Of a stretch of DNA of 64,000 nt, positions 43,871 through 52,661 are shown piece after piece. Position numbers and translations under genes: made by a program. This stretch comes from Treponema primitia ZAS-2 (GTDB lineage: Bacteria > Spirochaetota > Spirochaetia > Treponematales > Breznakiellaceae). The stretch is taken from assembly GCF_000214375.1 (NCBI RefSeq), contig NC_015578.1, positions 558,001 through 622,000 of the forward strand, in the 5' to 3' direction. The notes beneath the pieces are model-generated. The model saw only the letters and a list, made by a program, of their open reading frames with translations. It did not search any database and was not told the DNA's origin. The first letter of the stretch is position 1. Every line of letters starts with the position of its first letter.

Positions 43871-44344
43871 CTATTCTGGGCTAATAGTGACCTCTTCCTT
43901 AATGGTGGTCAGAATAGTAATGGTGCTGGTATTGATCACCCGTTTTTCAATACGCATGACATCGATGAGCTGCTCCACTTCTTTTACCGAATGGGCCACT
44001 ATTTTCAGCATATATTCGTAGGTTCCCCCGATGCGGTGGCATTCGAGAATGTCCGGGCAGGTTTTGACAAATTCCACGAAATCCCGGTCGTAGTCTATGT
44101 TGTGATGGCTGAATTCTACCATGCAGAAACAGGTGAATTCCTTATTGAATTTCTGGGGATTTAAAATAGCCACATATCCCTTTATGTACCCGGATTGTTC
44201 CAGCTTACGCAGCCGCTCACTGGCGGCGGGCAGGGAGAGCTTAATGTGCCGGGATAGTTCTTTTAGGTGTATACGGGCATCCTTGCGCAGAATCTCCAGG
44301 ATTTTGCGGTCAATGGCATCCGGTTTTTTCTCTATACTATCCAT
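43871..44344 (-). CDS. Lrp/AsnC-family regulator
   Basis: The 157-aa protein has the Lrp HTH (DAIDRKILEILRKDARIHLK, then LSLPAASERLRKLEQSGYI) and the C-terminal RAM ligand-binding domain (FCMVEFSH, then CHRIGGTYEYMLKI). It is divergent from alanine dehydrogenase, so it is probably the alanine-responsive activator or repressor of ald and the symporter, like AldR in other bacteria. No ribosome site is seen before the ATG. Confidence 0.9.
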   Translation of the reverse strand: MDSIEKKPDAIDRKILEILRKDARIHLKELSRHIKLSLPAASERLRKLEQSGYIKGYVAILNPQKFNKEFTCFCMVEFSHHNIDYDRDFVEFVKTCPDILECHRIGGTYEYMLKIVAHSVKEVEQLIDVMRIEKRVINTSTITILTTIKEEVTISPE

Positions 44345-44355
44345 TTGTATTTACA

Positions 44356-44384
44356 ACTGTAACATAAATAGGGAAATTTAACAA
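44356..44384 (-). promoter_or_regulatory. Promoter of the Lrp-family gene, very short leader
   Basis: On the minus strand: TTGTTA (44379-44384), 17 nt, TACAGT (44356-44361), 11 nt, ATG at 44344. The predicted leader is about 4-5 nt. Confidence 0.5.
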
Positions 44385-44580
44385 GGAGGATTCTTCTGGG
44401 CCTAATATAGTACTGCGATAGAAAAAACAACTTAAATTATTAAGGCCATTTGAACTTCTTCTTTAAAATTTCTGAATTTTAGTAAAAACCCTCCAAAAAA
44501 TAAAATATGTATTACTATTCTAACTGTAGAGTCAGGTTAGTCCATTAGGGACACTATTTAATTATTTTTCGGAGGTTCGT

Positions 44581-45696
44581 ATGAAAGTCGGAACAGTTAC
44601 TGAAATCAAAAAACATGAGTACCGGGTTGGGCTCACACCCAAGGGTGTGGAAGCCTTTGTCAAGCATGGTCACCAGGTGCTGGTGCAGAAGGGCGCCGGG
44701 GAAGGTTCAGCCTTCCCGGACGATCTGTACAAGGCGGCGGGGGCCAAGATTGTGGATCGCGCCGAGGATGTGTTTGCGGAAAGCGAAATGATTGTCAAGG
44801 TAAAGGAGCCTCTGGAAGCGGAATACAAGCTGATCCGGGAAGGCCAGGTCCTGTATACCTATCTCCACCTGGCGCCGGATCGTGCTTTGACCGATGCCCT
44901 GGTCAACAGCAAGTGCATCGGTATTGCCTTTGAGACCATCAAGGATCGCAGCGGCGGGCTTCCCTGCCTGAAGCCCATGAGCCAGATCGCGGGCCGCCTG
45001 TCGGTCCAGGAAGGGGCGAAGTACCTTGAAAAGCCCTTTGGTGGCCGGGGCGTCCTGCTCTCCGGTGTTCCCGGTGTTCCCCGGGCGGAAGTGGTGGTAC
45101 TTGGAGCCGGTATTGTGGGCGCCAATGCGGTAAAAGCGGCGGTCGGGTTGGGCGCCAGGGTTACGGTTCTGGACATCAACCTGGACCGGCTTGAATACCT
45201 GGAAGATATTTACGGAGCGGCCCTCAACACCCTCTATTCCAGCCCCCAGAACCTGGACGCCATTCTGCCCACGGCGGATTTGGTAATCGGCGCGGTGCTT
45301 ATCCCCGGGTCCTCTACCCCCCATCTTATCAAGAAAGCGCACCTTAAGACCATGAAACCCGGTTCAGTCATTGTTGACGTGGCCATTGATCAGGGCGGAT
45401 GCAGCGAAGCCAGCCATGTGACCTACCACGACGATCCGGTGTATGTCCTGGACGGGGTGGTCAACTATTGCGTGGGCAATATGCCCGGGGCGGTTGCAAA
45501 TACTTCGACAAATGCCCTTGCCAATGCCACATTGAACTACGGCCTTTCAATTGCGGATCTCGGCGTTGCCGGGGCGCTCAAGAAAGACAAAGGCCTTCTG
45601 GAAGGGCTCAACACGTACAAGGGCAAAATTACCTATGAAGGTGTGGCAAAAGCCCACAACCTGCCCTATGTACCTGCAACGGATGCTTTGACCTGA
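44581..45696 (+). CDS. ald: Alanine dehydrogenase
   Basis: The enzyme oxidatively deaminates L-alanine to pyruvate, ammonia and NADH. The 371-aa length fits. The N-terminal block is [21 protein letters not shown], the catalytic-region [10 protein letters not shown] is present, and the Rossmann motif is [12 protein letters not shown] (about 171-182). GGAGG lies 7 nt before the ATG. It is followed 24 bp later by a Na+/alanine symporter and faces an Lrp-type regulator. The 236-bp upstream gap contains ctaac...gttag (44520-44540), a possible regulator site. Confidence 0.95.
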   Translation: MKVGTVTEIKKHEYRVGLTPKGVEAFVKHGHQVLVQKGAGEGSAFPDDLYKAAGAKIVDRAEDVFAESEMIVKVKEPLEAEYKLIREGQVLYTYLHLAPDRALTDALVNSKCIGIAFETIKDRSGGLPCLKPMSQIAGRLSVQEGAKYLEKPFGGRGVLLSGVPGVPRAEVVVLGAGIVGANAVKAAVGLGARVTVLDINLDRLEYLEDIYGAALNTLYSSPQNLDAILPTADLVIGAVLIPGSSTPHLIKKAHLKTMKPGSVIVDVAIDQGGCSEASHVTYHDDPVYVLDGVVNYCVGNMPGAVANTSTNALANATLNYGLSIADLGVAGALKKDKGLLEGLNTYKGKITYEGVAKAHNLPYVPATDALT

Positions 45697-45720
45697 AAAT
45701 TCACTTAGAGGAGTGTATTT

Positions 45721-47130
45721 ATGGAAGCTTTTGCAAGAACTATCTCTACGATTGATGGTTGGCTTTGGGGGCCCTGGCTCCTGATACTCCTGTTCGGTAC
45801 CCACCTGTACCTGACTGTAAGAACCGGGTTCATTCAGAAGAAGCTTGGTTTGGCTATCAGGCTTTCGGTAACTAAAGACAAAGGCGGCGAAGGGGATGTA
45901 TCCCAGTTCGGCGCCCTGACTACCGCCCTGGCCTCTACCATAGGGACCGGCAATATTATCGGGGTTGGCACGGCGATCGCCGTGGGCGGCCCCGGGGCGG
46001 TGCTGTGGATGTGGCTGACCGGCGTGTTCGGTATAGCAACCAAGTACAGCGAGTCCCTGATTGCGGTTAAGTACCGGGTAAAGACTGAGAAGGGTACCAT
46101 GCTCGGGGGGGCCATGTTCGCCCTGGAACGGGGTCTCAAAAACAAGAAGCTCGGGCGTTTCCTGGGCATCCTGTTTGCGGTCTTTGCGGCGCTGGCTGCC
46201 TTTGGCATTGGCGACGGGGTACAGTCCAACGCAGTGGCGGACTTGGTGCAGCGGAATTTCCACATTCCGGCCTGGATTTCCGGCCTGATCATGATGGTTT
46301 TCACCGGGCTGGTGCTGGTCGGCGGGCTCAAGGCAATTTCCAAGGTCTGCGAAAGCCTGGTTCCGTTTATGGCAGCAGTCTACACTCTTGGTTGTATCAT
46401 CTGTCTTATTATGAACGCCCAATATGTGGGCCCGGCGTTTGTGGCAATCTGGAATGCCGCGTTTGCCCCCAGGGCTTTAACCGGCGGTTTGCTGGGCTAC
46501 GGCTTGATGGCAGCGGCTCGGTTCGGCATAGCCCGGGGTCTGTTTTCCAACGAATCCGGCATGGGCTCCGCGCCCATCGTTGCTTCCGCGGCGAAGACTG
46601 CAAACCCGGTCCGGCAGGCTCTGGTCTCCATGACCGGTACCTTCTGGGACACTGTGGTGGTCTGCCTTATGACCGGCCTGGTGATTGTAAGCTATGAAGT
46701 GGCGCCCAATGGCAGCACCGGCTTCACCAACGGCGGCGCCCTGACCAACGAGGCGTTTTCCCAGATACCCGTGTTTGGCCCCATTATCCTCACCTTCGGC
46801 CTGATCACCTTTGCCTTCTCTACCATTCTGGGCTGGTCCTACTACGGTGAAAAGGGCGCGGAGTACCTCTTTGGGTCCAAGATAAATATTCCCTACCGTA
46901 TCCTGTACACACTGATAGTGTTTGTAGGCGCCGCCATTCCCCTGGGCCTGGTCTGGGATATTGCGGATGCCCTGAACGCCTTGATGATACTTCCAAATAT
47001 CCTGGCGGTACTGCTTTTAAGCAATATAATCGTTGAAGAAACGAAGAAGTACAGCGGCATCCATATTGACGATGTGGATACGACCCCCATCCCCCTGATG
47101 GAGAGTCTCAGAAGGAAAAACCCGGTATAA
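45721..47130 (+). CDS. Sodium:alanine symporter (AGCS family)
   Basis: The 469-aa protein has about eleven membrane helices and the AGCS signatures GTGNIIGVGTAIAVGGPGA and RFGIARGLFSNESGMGSAP. It imports alanine or glycine with Na+ and so supplies the dehydrogenase upstream. AGAGGAG precedes the ATG. A strong terminator follows, closing the ald-symporter operon. Confidence 0.93.
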   Translation: MEAFARTISTIDGWLWGPWLLILLFGTHLYLTVRTGFIQKKLGLAIRLSVTKDKGGEGDVSQFGALTTALASTIGTGNIIGVGTAIAVGGPGAVLWMWLTGVFGIATKYSESLIAVKYRVKTEKGTMLGGAMFALERGLKNKKLGRFLGILFAVFAALAAFGIGDGVQSNAVADLVQRNFHIPAWISGLIMMVFTGLVLVGGLKAISKVCESLVPFMAAVYTLGCIICLIMNAQYVGPAFVAIWNAAFAPRALTGGLLGYGLMAAARFGIARGLFSNESGMGSAPIVASAAKTANPVRQALVSMTGTFWDTVVVCLMTGLVIVSYEVAPNGSTGFTNGGALTNEAFSQIPVFGPIILTFGLITFAFSTILGWSYYGEKGAEYLFGSKINIPYRILYTLIVFVGAAIPLGLVWDIADALNALMILPNILAVLLLSNIIVEETKKYSGIHIDDVDTTPIPLMESLRRKNPV

Positions 47131-47150
47131 TTACGACACGAAGCTTGTGA

Positions 47151-47201
47151 ATGGGGATGGTTGGGACCAGATGCGGTTTCCGGCCATCCCCATCTTTTTT
47201 T
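47151..47201 (+). terminator. Intrinsic terminator of the alanine operon
   Basis: ATGGGGATGG (47151-47160) pairs perfectly with CCATCCCCAT (47184-47193) and is followed by a run of eight Ts. Confidence 0.9.
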
Positions 47202-47229
47202 TAAATTGAAAATCATATAGTCTTTGCCC

Positions 47230-48906
47230 ATGGTATATCTTGGTATAGTATTCAGGATAATCGGCGGGCTCTGCCTCTTCCTCTACGGGATGAAGGTGAT
47301 GAGCGACGGGATTCAGCAGGCTGCCGGGGATCGTATGCAGAAGGCCCTGAATTTTATGACCAAAAACCGGTTTATCGGGGCGCTGACCGGCATGGTGGTG
47401 ACCGCCCTGGTCCAGTCCTCCTCGGCGGTTTCGGTGATGCTGGTTTCTTTTGTGAATGCCGGGATCCTGACCCTTACCCAGGCCATCGGGGTGATCATGG
47501 GGGCAAATATCGGCACTACCACCACCGCCTGGATCGTGTCCCTGGTGGGGTTTTCCATAGATATTTCCGCCCTGGCCCTGCCGGCTATCGGACTTGGCTT
47601 TCTAATGCGTTCCGCGAAGTGGAAGCATAAGAATTTCGGGGAGGCCCTCCTGGGCTTCGGTTTTATCTTTCTGGGTCTGAATTTTCTTACCGACGCCCTG
47701 CCCACGGTGAGCCCGGAATCCATGGAATTTATCCGGAAAATCTCCAACCTGGGTTTCCTTTCAGTAATTTTCGGGGTGTTTATAGGAACCATGCTTACCC
47801 TGCTGATGCACTCCTCCGCTGCTACCATCACCCTTGTTATCACCCTGGCCTTCGGCGGGGTTATCAACTTTGAGATAGCCGCCGCCCTGATCCTGGGGGC
47901 CAACATCGGTACCACCATCGACGCCATCCTAGCCGCCATCGGGACCAAGACTGCGGCAAAACGTACCGCCATGGTGCACGTGTTTTTTAATGTGGCGGGC
48001 AGTATTGTTGCGCTGATTTTTTTCCGGCCCCTGTTGGCACTGGTGGATTTCCTGGTTCCCGGTTCCCCCATTGGGGTGGGCATCACCACCCACCTGGCAA
48101 TGTTCCACACGGTCTTTAACCTTCTCTGCACCCTGGTGTTCCTGCCCTTTGTAACCCAGCTTGCTGCCCTGGTTTCCTTCCTTATCAAGGACAAGGACGG
48201 GAAGCAGGGACGGCCTCGGCCTTATCGGCTTGAATACCAGCGGGCTACCCCCAGTACACCGGAACTGAATATTATCCGGGCTGAAAAGGAAATCCAGGAT
48301 ATGGCGGGCCTGGCATCCTCCATGTTTGCCCAGGTCAGCCATGTTCTGCCCGGCCTGCGGGGGGAGGGGAACAAGATGGAAATAGTGGATGCCCTGGTGG
48401 ATGATCTGAAGGACAGCGAGGAATATGCCGACGAGATGCGGGAGGAGCTGACCCGGTTTTTCATAGAATGCACCCGCCAGCGCCTGGGCCGTCAGTCTGA
48501 GGCGAAGGTCTATCGGCTGCTGCGGATCATTTCCGATTTGGAGGACATGACCGATGACTGCTACAGCGTAGGCCTCCTTCTGAACCGCAGTGTGCGGAAG
48601 GACCATATTTTTAAGAATAAGGAAATGGAAGCCCTGGTCCCCTATGTGAGCAAGGTGGAGGATTTTCTCAGGTTTGTGGAAGAGCACCTGGGCGCCAGTA
48701 TCTCAGGAGAACAAGCCCTCTTTGCGGAGAAACTTGAAAACGACATTGACAAATCCCGGAACAAGCTGCGGAAACTGGGCCGCAAACGGATTGAGGCCGG
48801 GGTGGATGTGAAGACGGAACTGCTCTTTATTGACGTGGTCCGGCGCATAGAAAAGGTGGGGGACTACTGTTATAACATCGCGGAAACTTTGATAGAGAAG
48901 GGGTAA
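47230..48906 (+). CDS. Na+/phosphate cotransporter with C-terminal PhoU domain (NptA type)
   Basis: The 558-aa protein carries the two inverted Na_Pi_cotrans repeats (TALVQSSSAVSVMLVSF and LLMHSSAATITLVITLA), each with the QSSSA/HSSAA motif, and a C-terminal PhoU-like helical domain of about 200 aa. It imports phosphate with Na+ or controls its level. The ATG at 47230 (MVYLGIVFR) is chosen over a TTG two codons upstream. A -10-like TATAGT (47216-47221) stands 8 nt before it and there is no ribosome site, so a leaderless start is possible here too. Confidence 0.9.
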   Translation: MVYLGIVFRIIGGLCLFLYGMKVMSDGIQQAAGDRMQKALNFMTKNRFIGALTGMVVTALVQSSSAVSVMLVSFVNAGILTLTQAIGVIMGANIGTTTTAWIVSLVGFSIDISALALPAIGLGFLMRSAKWKHKNFGEALLGFGFIFLGLNFLTDALPTVSPESMEFIRKISNLGFLSVIFGVFIGTMLTLLMHSSAATITLVITLAFGGVINFEIAAALILGANIGTTIDAILAAIGTKTAAKRTAMVHVFFNVAGSIVALIFFRPLLALVDFLVPGSPIGVGITTHLAMFHTVFNLLCTLVFLPFVTQLAALVSFLIKDKDGKQGRPRPYRLEYQRATPSTPELNIIRAEKEIQDMAGLASSMFAQVSHVLPGLRGEGNKMEIVDALVDDLKDSEEYADEMREELTRFFIECTRQRLGRQSEAKVYRLLRIISDLEDMTDDCYSVGLLLNRSVRKDHIFKNKEMEALVPYVSKVEDFLRFVEEHLGASISGEQALFAEKLENDIDKSRNKLRKLGRKRIEAGVDVKTELLFIDVVRRIEKVGDYCYNIAETLIEKG

Positions 48907-48944
48907 TGGAGTTGGGGGTACGGAATAGGCTATTCCACACCCCG

Positions 48945-49592
48945 CTACAGCAAACCGCCCTGTTCGCTAGCGATGGTGGTGCTGGGGCCGTGGCCGGCGT
49001 AGACCCGGATGCTCCCGTCCAGGGTGAAGAGCCGGCGGAGGCTTTGCTGGATTTGGGGCCAGCTGCCGCCGGGGAGATCCGTGCGGCCCCAGCCGGCTTT
49101 GAACAGGGTGTCCCCGCTGAAAAGGACCTTGGCCTTTTCGTCCAGGAAGCCCACGGAACCCTGGGTGTGGCCGGGAAGGTGCAGGGTTTTGAAGGGGCCT
49201 ATGTTGGCCCCTTCGGCGAGCAGGACATCCGCAGCGGGCATATCCTGCCAAAGGGCGTCTATGTAATCTGCATTTCCCGCAGCAATGGTGAAGCTTTCCA
49301 CATGGACCTGGTAGGCTTCGGGTCCCAGGTATTTGGCGTCCTCCTGGTGGATGGCAATAACCGGCGGCTCCTTCCCGGGAAAGGCCCGGGCCAGCTCCGG
49401 CAGGGCGGCGATATGGTCAAAGTGGCCGTGGGTAAGTAAAATATACCGGGGCCGCAGATTAAGCCGCTTAAGCCGGGCAACGATTAATTCAGGATCCGCT
49501 CCGGGATCGATGACGGCGCTGTCGCCTGATTCATCCCAGGTGTATATCCAGCAATTGGTTTCGATTGCTCCTACAACAATATGTTCGATCAT
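48945..49592 (-). CDS. Metallo-beta-lactamase-fold hydrolase (glyoxalase II-like)
   Basis: The 215-aa MBL-fold enzyme has zinc ligands in LTHGHFDHIAALPE, the HLPGHTQGSVGF His, FSGDTLFKAGWGRTD and the final YAGHGPST His. It resembles the YcbL/GloB-like hydrolases that cleave thioesters such as S-lactoylglutathione, but the substrate is not defined by sequence. It is divergent from the membrane-protein gene at 49.6 kb, whose possible upstream start would overlap it by 28 bp. Confidence 0.9.
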   Translation of the reverse strand: MIEHIVVGAIETNCWIYTWDESGDSAVIDPGADPELIVARLKRLNLRPRYILLTHGHFDHIAALPELARAFPGKEPPVIAIHQEDAKYLGPEAYQVHVESFTIAAGNADYIDALWQDMPAADVLLAEGANIGPFKTLHLPGHTQGSVGFLDEKAKVLFSGDTLFKAGWGRTDLPGGSWPQIQQSLRRLFTLDGSIRVYAGHGPSTTIASEQGGLL

Positions 49593-49618
49593 GTGTTCCC
49601 CTATGGAGGTATTGTACC

Positions 49619-50851
49619 CTGCGTATCACAGATTTGCTAGTAATAATCGCCCTGGTAGTCCTCGGATGTGGCCTGGTTCCCGTGGCCGGGGCTTTTTTGA
49701 TGCGGAGATCCTGGCGTCTTTTCCGGAGCCGTTTTGACAAACTGTGCCTAGAGCCCATTCTGGATTATGCCGCCTGCCAGAAGACCCCCCTGGAAGGCGC
49801 CCAGTACCGGTTTACCGGCGGGTTTGAGTCCCTTACGGACGGGAAGACCCTGTGGATACGCAGCGAGACCCTGACCATCCCGGTTGTTCTAGCGGGAGCC
49901 CATACCTACCTATTGCCCATGCCCGAGGGAGGTGAAACCCTGGGCTCCTTTGATCCCGGTGAGGAAGCCCCGGAGCGTATACGCTGGGACCGAATTTCCA
50001 CCCTTACCGGGGGGGCCAAGGTTTTTGTGGGGGGGCTGCTCTGCCATGTTGAGGACCGGTGGACCTTTGTTTCCACCAAGGAGAGCCCCCTGCTGGTTAT
50101 CTTTTATGACGGGCCGGATCATACCATGGCAACCCGGGCGATTCGGGCGGGGCGGCACCGGAATGAATACTGGAACCGGCTTACCCCCTATGGGTTTATG
50201 TTCAACGCCTTTTTCCAGATACTCATCGCCCTGTCTTTCCTTTCCCGGCCCGCCTTCCGGCTGACCGCGCTCTGCGCCTTTATCGCCCTCTTTGCCCCGA
50301 TTTTTCCCCTGCTGCCTCCGGGGGTGCTCCTGACTGTGGTGTACCGGCGGCTCTGGTGGCGGGCCCGCATTTTCCGGGCCTACCGGGACCTGGCCCGGCT
50401 GCCTTTGAAGTACCTTTCTATGGGGAAGAAACTTATTGGGGAGAGTTTTTCCCGTCAAGGACGGCTTCCGGACGGCGAAGTTTACGGGGCGGTCTGGCGT
50501 AAAGAACTCCCCGGGGATGCGGTCCCGGGGCTTATTCCCGGGGATACCCTGGAGAAAATCCCGAAGGATATCCCCTTGATCATACCGGAACAACATTTCC
50601 ATAAAGGCGAGGGTTGGTATATTTTCGGAGTGATGCCCGAGGAGGCGGAGGGGCTTGAAACACCCCTGCCAGTCCAGCCCCGGGATCCCTTTGCTGCCTA
50701 TGGGGCTATACCGGGGGAGCCTGAGGGTTTAGCGGAACGGTATACCCGCTCAGCCTATATTCTGGAAATTACCGGGGGGCTGATCCTTTTGGTTGGCATA
50801 GGGCTAAATCTGCTTTTTGTCGGCATGATCCTGTACCTGCTTGCTGTATAG
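49619..50851 (+). CDS. Multi-helix membrane protein of unknown function
   Basis: The protein is about 410 aa, with a hydrophobic N-terminal helix (LLVIIALVVLGCGLVPVAG), a cytosolic or extracytoplasmic domain, two hydrophobic segments around 215-260 and a C-terminal helix (LILLVGIGLNLLFVGMILY). The start is uncertain. The frame is open from TTG 49565, which lies inside the divergent hydrolase gene; a GGAGG at 49605-49609 points to CTG 49619, used here, and a TTG at 49634 is another option. No enzyme motif is recognised. Confidence 0.6.
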   Translation: MRITDLLVIIALVVLGCGLVPVAGAFLMRRSWRLFRSRFDKLCLEPILDYAACQKTPLEGAQYRFTGGFESLTDGKTLWIRSETLTIPVVLAGAHTYLLPMPEGGETLGSFDPGEEAPERIRWDRISTLTGGAKVFVGGLLCHVEDRWTFVSTKESPLLVIFYDGPDHTMATRAIRAGRHRNEYWNRLTPYGFMFNAFFQILIALSFLSRPAFRLTALCAFIALFAPIFPLLPPGVLLTVVYRRLWWRARIFRAYRDLARLPLKYLSMGKKLIGESFSRQGRLPDGEVYGAVWRKELPGDAVPGLIPGDTLEKIPKDIPLIIPEQHFHKGEGWYIFGVMPEEAEGLETPLPVQPRDPFAAYGAIPGEPEGLAERYTRSAYILEITGGLILLVGIGLNLLFVGMILYLLAV

Positions 50852-51198
50852 GGTCTGACGGGCGTTACATGAGCAGATACAAGACCTCATCACCATGGGC
50901 GCCGGTATCGGCCAGGGCCCGCACGGTTATTTCACGGACCTCTTCCGACTTGATATGCCCCTAATGCTACCTCTCTATTTACTCTACCATACCTTGGGGA
51001 TTTCGGCAAACTGCCGGAGGACCAGTAAGATCCTACTATCCACTCCTGCGTTGCCTCCTGTCACCCCTGTGCTTACCCATTAAAGCATTTTTCCCTTTCA
51101 GCTCCCTAAAGGGGGTATATAGGCCATCAGTGTCCATATACTCAGGGAGGGTTCTCAGGCGGATTACATGGCTATACCACTGGAAAAGAAAGGGAATC
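50852..51198. other. Intergenic stretch with a possible gene remnant
   Basis: The 347 bp between the membrane protein and the RelE-like toxin hold no complete gene. On the minus strand, 50865-50960 could encode the end of a clan AA aspartic-protease-like protein (see separate entry). The rest shows no clear promoter, terminator or repeat. Confidence 0.5.
50865..50960 (-). pseudogene. Possible clan AA aspartic-protease-like fragment
   Basis: The frame between a TAG (50961) and TAA (50865) reads IKSEEVREITVRALADTGA. The ALxDTGA end resembles the active-site flap start of bacterial retropepsin-like proteins, preceded by their usual charged strand. It stops ten residues later with no further domain, so if real it is a relic. 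Very short, low confidence. Confidence 0.25.
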
Positions 51199-51567
51199 AT
51201 GCGTATATTTAAGACAAAGCGGTTTGCCAGGCTTTCCGATAAGGCAGGGATCACCGATACCGACCTGAGCGCTGCGGCTGAGGAAGTAAGCCGGGGAGCC
51301 TATGAGGCCGACCTGGGCGGGGGTGTATTTAAAAAGCGGATCGCTCGTTCTGGGGCTGGAAAGTCCGGGGGCTATCGGGTTATCCTGTTTTTCCAGCAGG
51401 ATGAGCGGCTATTTTTTGAGTATGTTTTTGCCAAGTCAGGCCAGGCAAACATAGGGGATAAAGAGTTGAGGTGGTTCAGGAAGGTTTCCAAGGAATACCT
51501 TGAATATACCGAAAAAGAGCTTTTAGGCCGTCTGGATGGCGGTTGGATTGAGGAGATATGGCTATGA
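51199..51567 (+). CDS. RelE/HigB-family toxin (COG4737 type)
   Basis: The 122-aa protein begins MRIFKTKRFARLSDKAGI. Its core block FKKRIARSGAGKSGGYRVIL, followed by FFEYVFAKSGQANI, is typical of RelE-superfamily toxins that act on mRNA at the ribosome. The ATG at 51199 follows AAGGGA. The toxin gene comes first and overlaps the antitoxin gene by 10 bp, the order usual for HigBA-type pairs. Confidence 0.85.
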   Translation: MRIFKTKRFARLSDKAGITDTDLSAAAEEVSRGAYEADLGGGVFKKRIARSGAGKSGGYRVILFFQQDERLFFEYVFAKSGQANIGDKELRWFRKVSKEYLEYTEKELLGRLDGGWIEEIWL

Positions 51568-51770
51568 GGAAGTATAAGAGCGCCATTTTTAAACACCTCC
51601 ACGGGGAGATGACAGACCTTTTCAACCAGGGCAAAGTCACCGCCGCAGAAATGCGGGAATTTGAACAGGATTGCTTTAAGGAAAGCGCCGATGCCCCCCA
51701 GGTCCTGGCAGCGCCTCAGCCCGCCATGTCCGCAGCGGGCCCCAGACCCCGGGGCCGCAGCATAAAATAA
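51558..51770 (+). CDS. HigA-like antitoxin lacking the HTH region
   Basis: The 70-aa partner of the RelE-like toxin has an N-terminal segment (RKYKSAIFKHLHGEMTDLF, then AEMREFEQDCF) matching the toxin-binding start of COG2944-type antitoxins. Where these continue into a DNA-binding HTH, this protein has a Pro/Ala/Arg-rich tail (GPRPRGRSIK). It may neutralise the toxin without controlling its promoter, or be a truncated form. The internal ATG at 51564 is also possible. Confidence 0.7.
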   Translation: MAMRKYKSAIFKHLHGEMTDLFNQGKVTAAEMREFEQDCFKESADAPQVLAAPQPAMSAAGPRPRGRSIK

Positions 51771-51832
51771 GCGCCGCAGCCTGGCCCCTTTTCCCAAAAG
51801 TGGCGCCAGGTACGCTTTTCTTTCCACCCTTT

Positions 51833-52087
51833 TTAAAATTTCGTCTTTAATAAACCATCGATTTCATCAATGGGTAAATCCGGCTGGGTATATTTTTCCT
51901 TAGTATAATCTCCATAGCCATTTTCATATTGCTGAATGAATTTAACCATGCCAACAGGGCCTAATGTTTCCCGTAATGCCTGAAGTCCTGCTTTATTAAT
52001 TTCTATTAAACTATTCAGATTAACTGTCGCACATTCGCCCGGTGCGCCGCCCGCCGGCACTCGGTCTCCAGCAAGTTGCTGGAACAA
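51833..52087 (-). pseudogene. Small orphan ORF fused out of frame to vapC remnant
   Basis: The last 60 or so codons encode a coherent small protein (EINKAGLQALRETLGPVGM, then FIQQYENGYGDYTKEKY), a pattern I associate with small toxin-antitoxin-linked proteins. No ATG, GTG or TTG start lies at its natural beginning near 52020. The open frame reaches ATG 52087 only by reading through vapC sequence in another frame, which gives a nonsense N-terminus. The original 5' end seems to have been replaced. Confidence 0.5.
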
Positions 52088-52195
52088 ATCGTATGCGCCG
52101 CGCTCGCCTCCGTCAGGTACTCCCGCAGCGCATCAGACAGATCCTCTTCAAAGAACAACCTTCAAGAACGCCGACGAGTCGATATACTGCCGCAC
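52015..52195 (-). pseudogene. VapC-type PIN toxin, frameshifted and truncated
   Basis: GTG at 52195 overlaps the vapB stop (TAGTG). The first codons read VRQYIDSSAFLKVVL, the classic VapC start with Asp5, then hit TGA. In the neighbouring frame the protein continues EEDLSDALREYLTEASAAH and ICSSNLLETECRRAAH with the second acidic Glu, ending at 52015. A single-base indel near 52150 and loss of the C-terminal half leave it non-functional. Confidence 0.7.
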
Positions 52196-52395
52196 TAGAG
52201 CCGTTCCTCCCGACCTTCCCGCAGAATCTCCAGGGACCCACGCCCCGAAGCCGCCCGCACCCGGGGAATCTCGTTCCACGCCATCCGCTCTGAGGTATCC
52301 TCAATCGTGATGGTCGCCCGGGTTTTTTCCGGCACCGACACTGGGCTTTCCGGCACAAACTTTCTGTCTTCAAAAAAAGCGCTTATGACCAACAT
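52195..52395 (-). CDS. VapB-like antitoxin (AF2212/AbrB-like)
   Basis: The 66-aa protein begins MLVISAFFEDRKFVPESPVS and continues VPEKTRATITIED, the beta-strand start of small antitoxins that pair with VapC. The reading frame is intact although its toxin is broken. A promoter with TATAAT and a GGGGG ribosome site precede it. Confidence 0.7.
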   Translation of the reverse strand: MLVISAFFEDRKFVPESPVSVPEKTRATITIEDTSERMAWNEIPRVRAASGRGSLEILREGREERL

Positions 52396-52413
52396 ACAAG
52401 CCCCCTGCCATTA

Positions 52414-52442
52414 ATTATACCATACCTGGTTCTGTTGAGCAA
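52414..52442 (-). promoter_or_regulatory. Promoter of vapB
   Basis: On the minus strand: TTGCTC (52437-52442), 17 nt, TATAAT (52414-52419), about 18 nt before the ATG at 52395. Confidence 0.6.
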
Positions 52443-52461
52443 ACGCTCCCCGCTCCCCCAT

Positions 52462-52496
52462 AAAAAAGGGCGCACCCGGTTTCCCGAGTACGCCCT
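52462..52496 (-). terminator. Intrinsic terminator downstream of the exported-protein gene
   Basis: On the minus strand a stem of about 13 bp (AGGGCGTACTCGG pairing with CCGGGTGCGCCCT) closes on a GAAA tetraloop and is followed by T6. Confidence 0.92.
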
Positions 52497-52536
52497 CTGG
52501 TGTCAGTCACCTGGCACGTTTTTCTTAGGCTAAACT

Positions 52537-52548
52537 GGTGCCAGGCAC
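52537..52548. repeat. GGTGCCAGGCAC palindrome, partial copy
   Basis: This is nearly identical to 34532-34544. A related gtcagtcacctggcac stretch lies 20-35 bp to the left, and a variant (ggcgccaggtac) lies near 51802. Confidence 0.6.
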
Positions 52549-52661
52549 GCGCCATACACCTTTTCGCCCTTTACCGCGTCATTCGAAAATGCCGAATTCA
52601 CACTGGACTGTGCCCCCACCTGTGCCATTGTACCATGGGACTGATAATTCAATAAATCAAA

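Noticed and set aside
45547-46422. Antisense frame of 291 codons over ald and the alanine symporter
   Set aside because: Shadow of two well-recognised genes.
47313-48194. Antisense frame of 293 codons inside the Na/Pi transporter gene
   Set aside because: Low-complexity translation rich in Arg, Ile and Pro with no start signals; the sense gene is certain.
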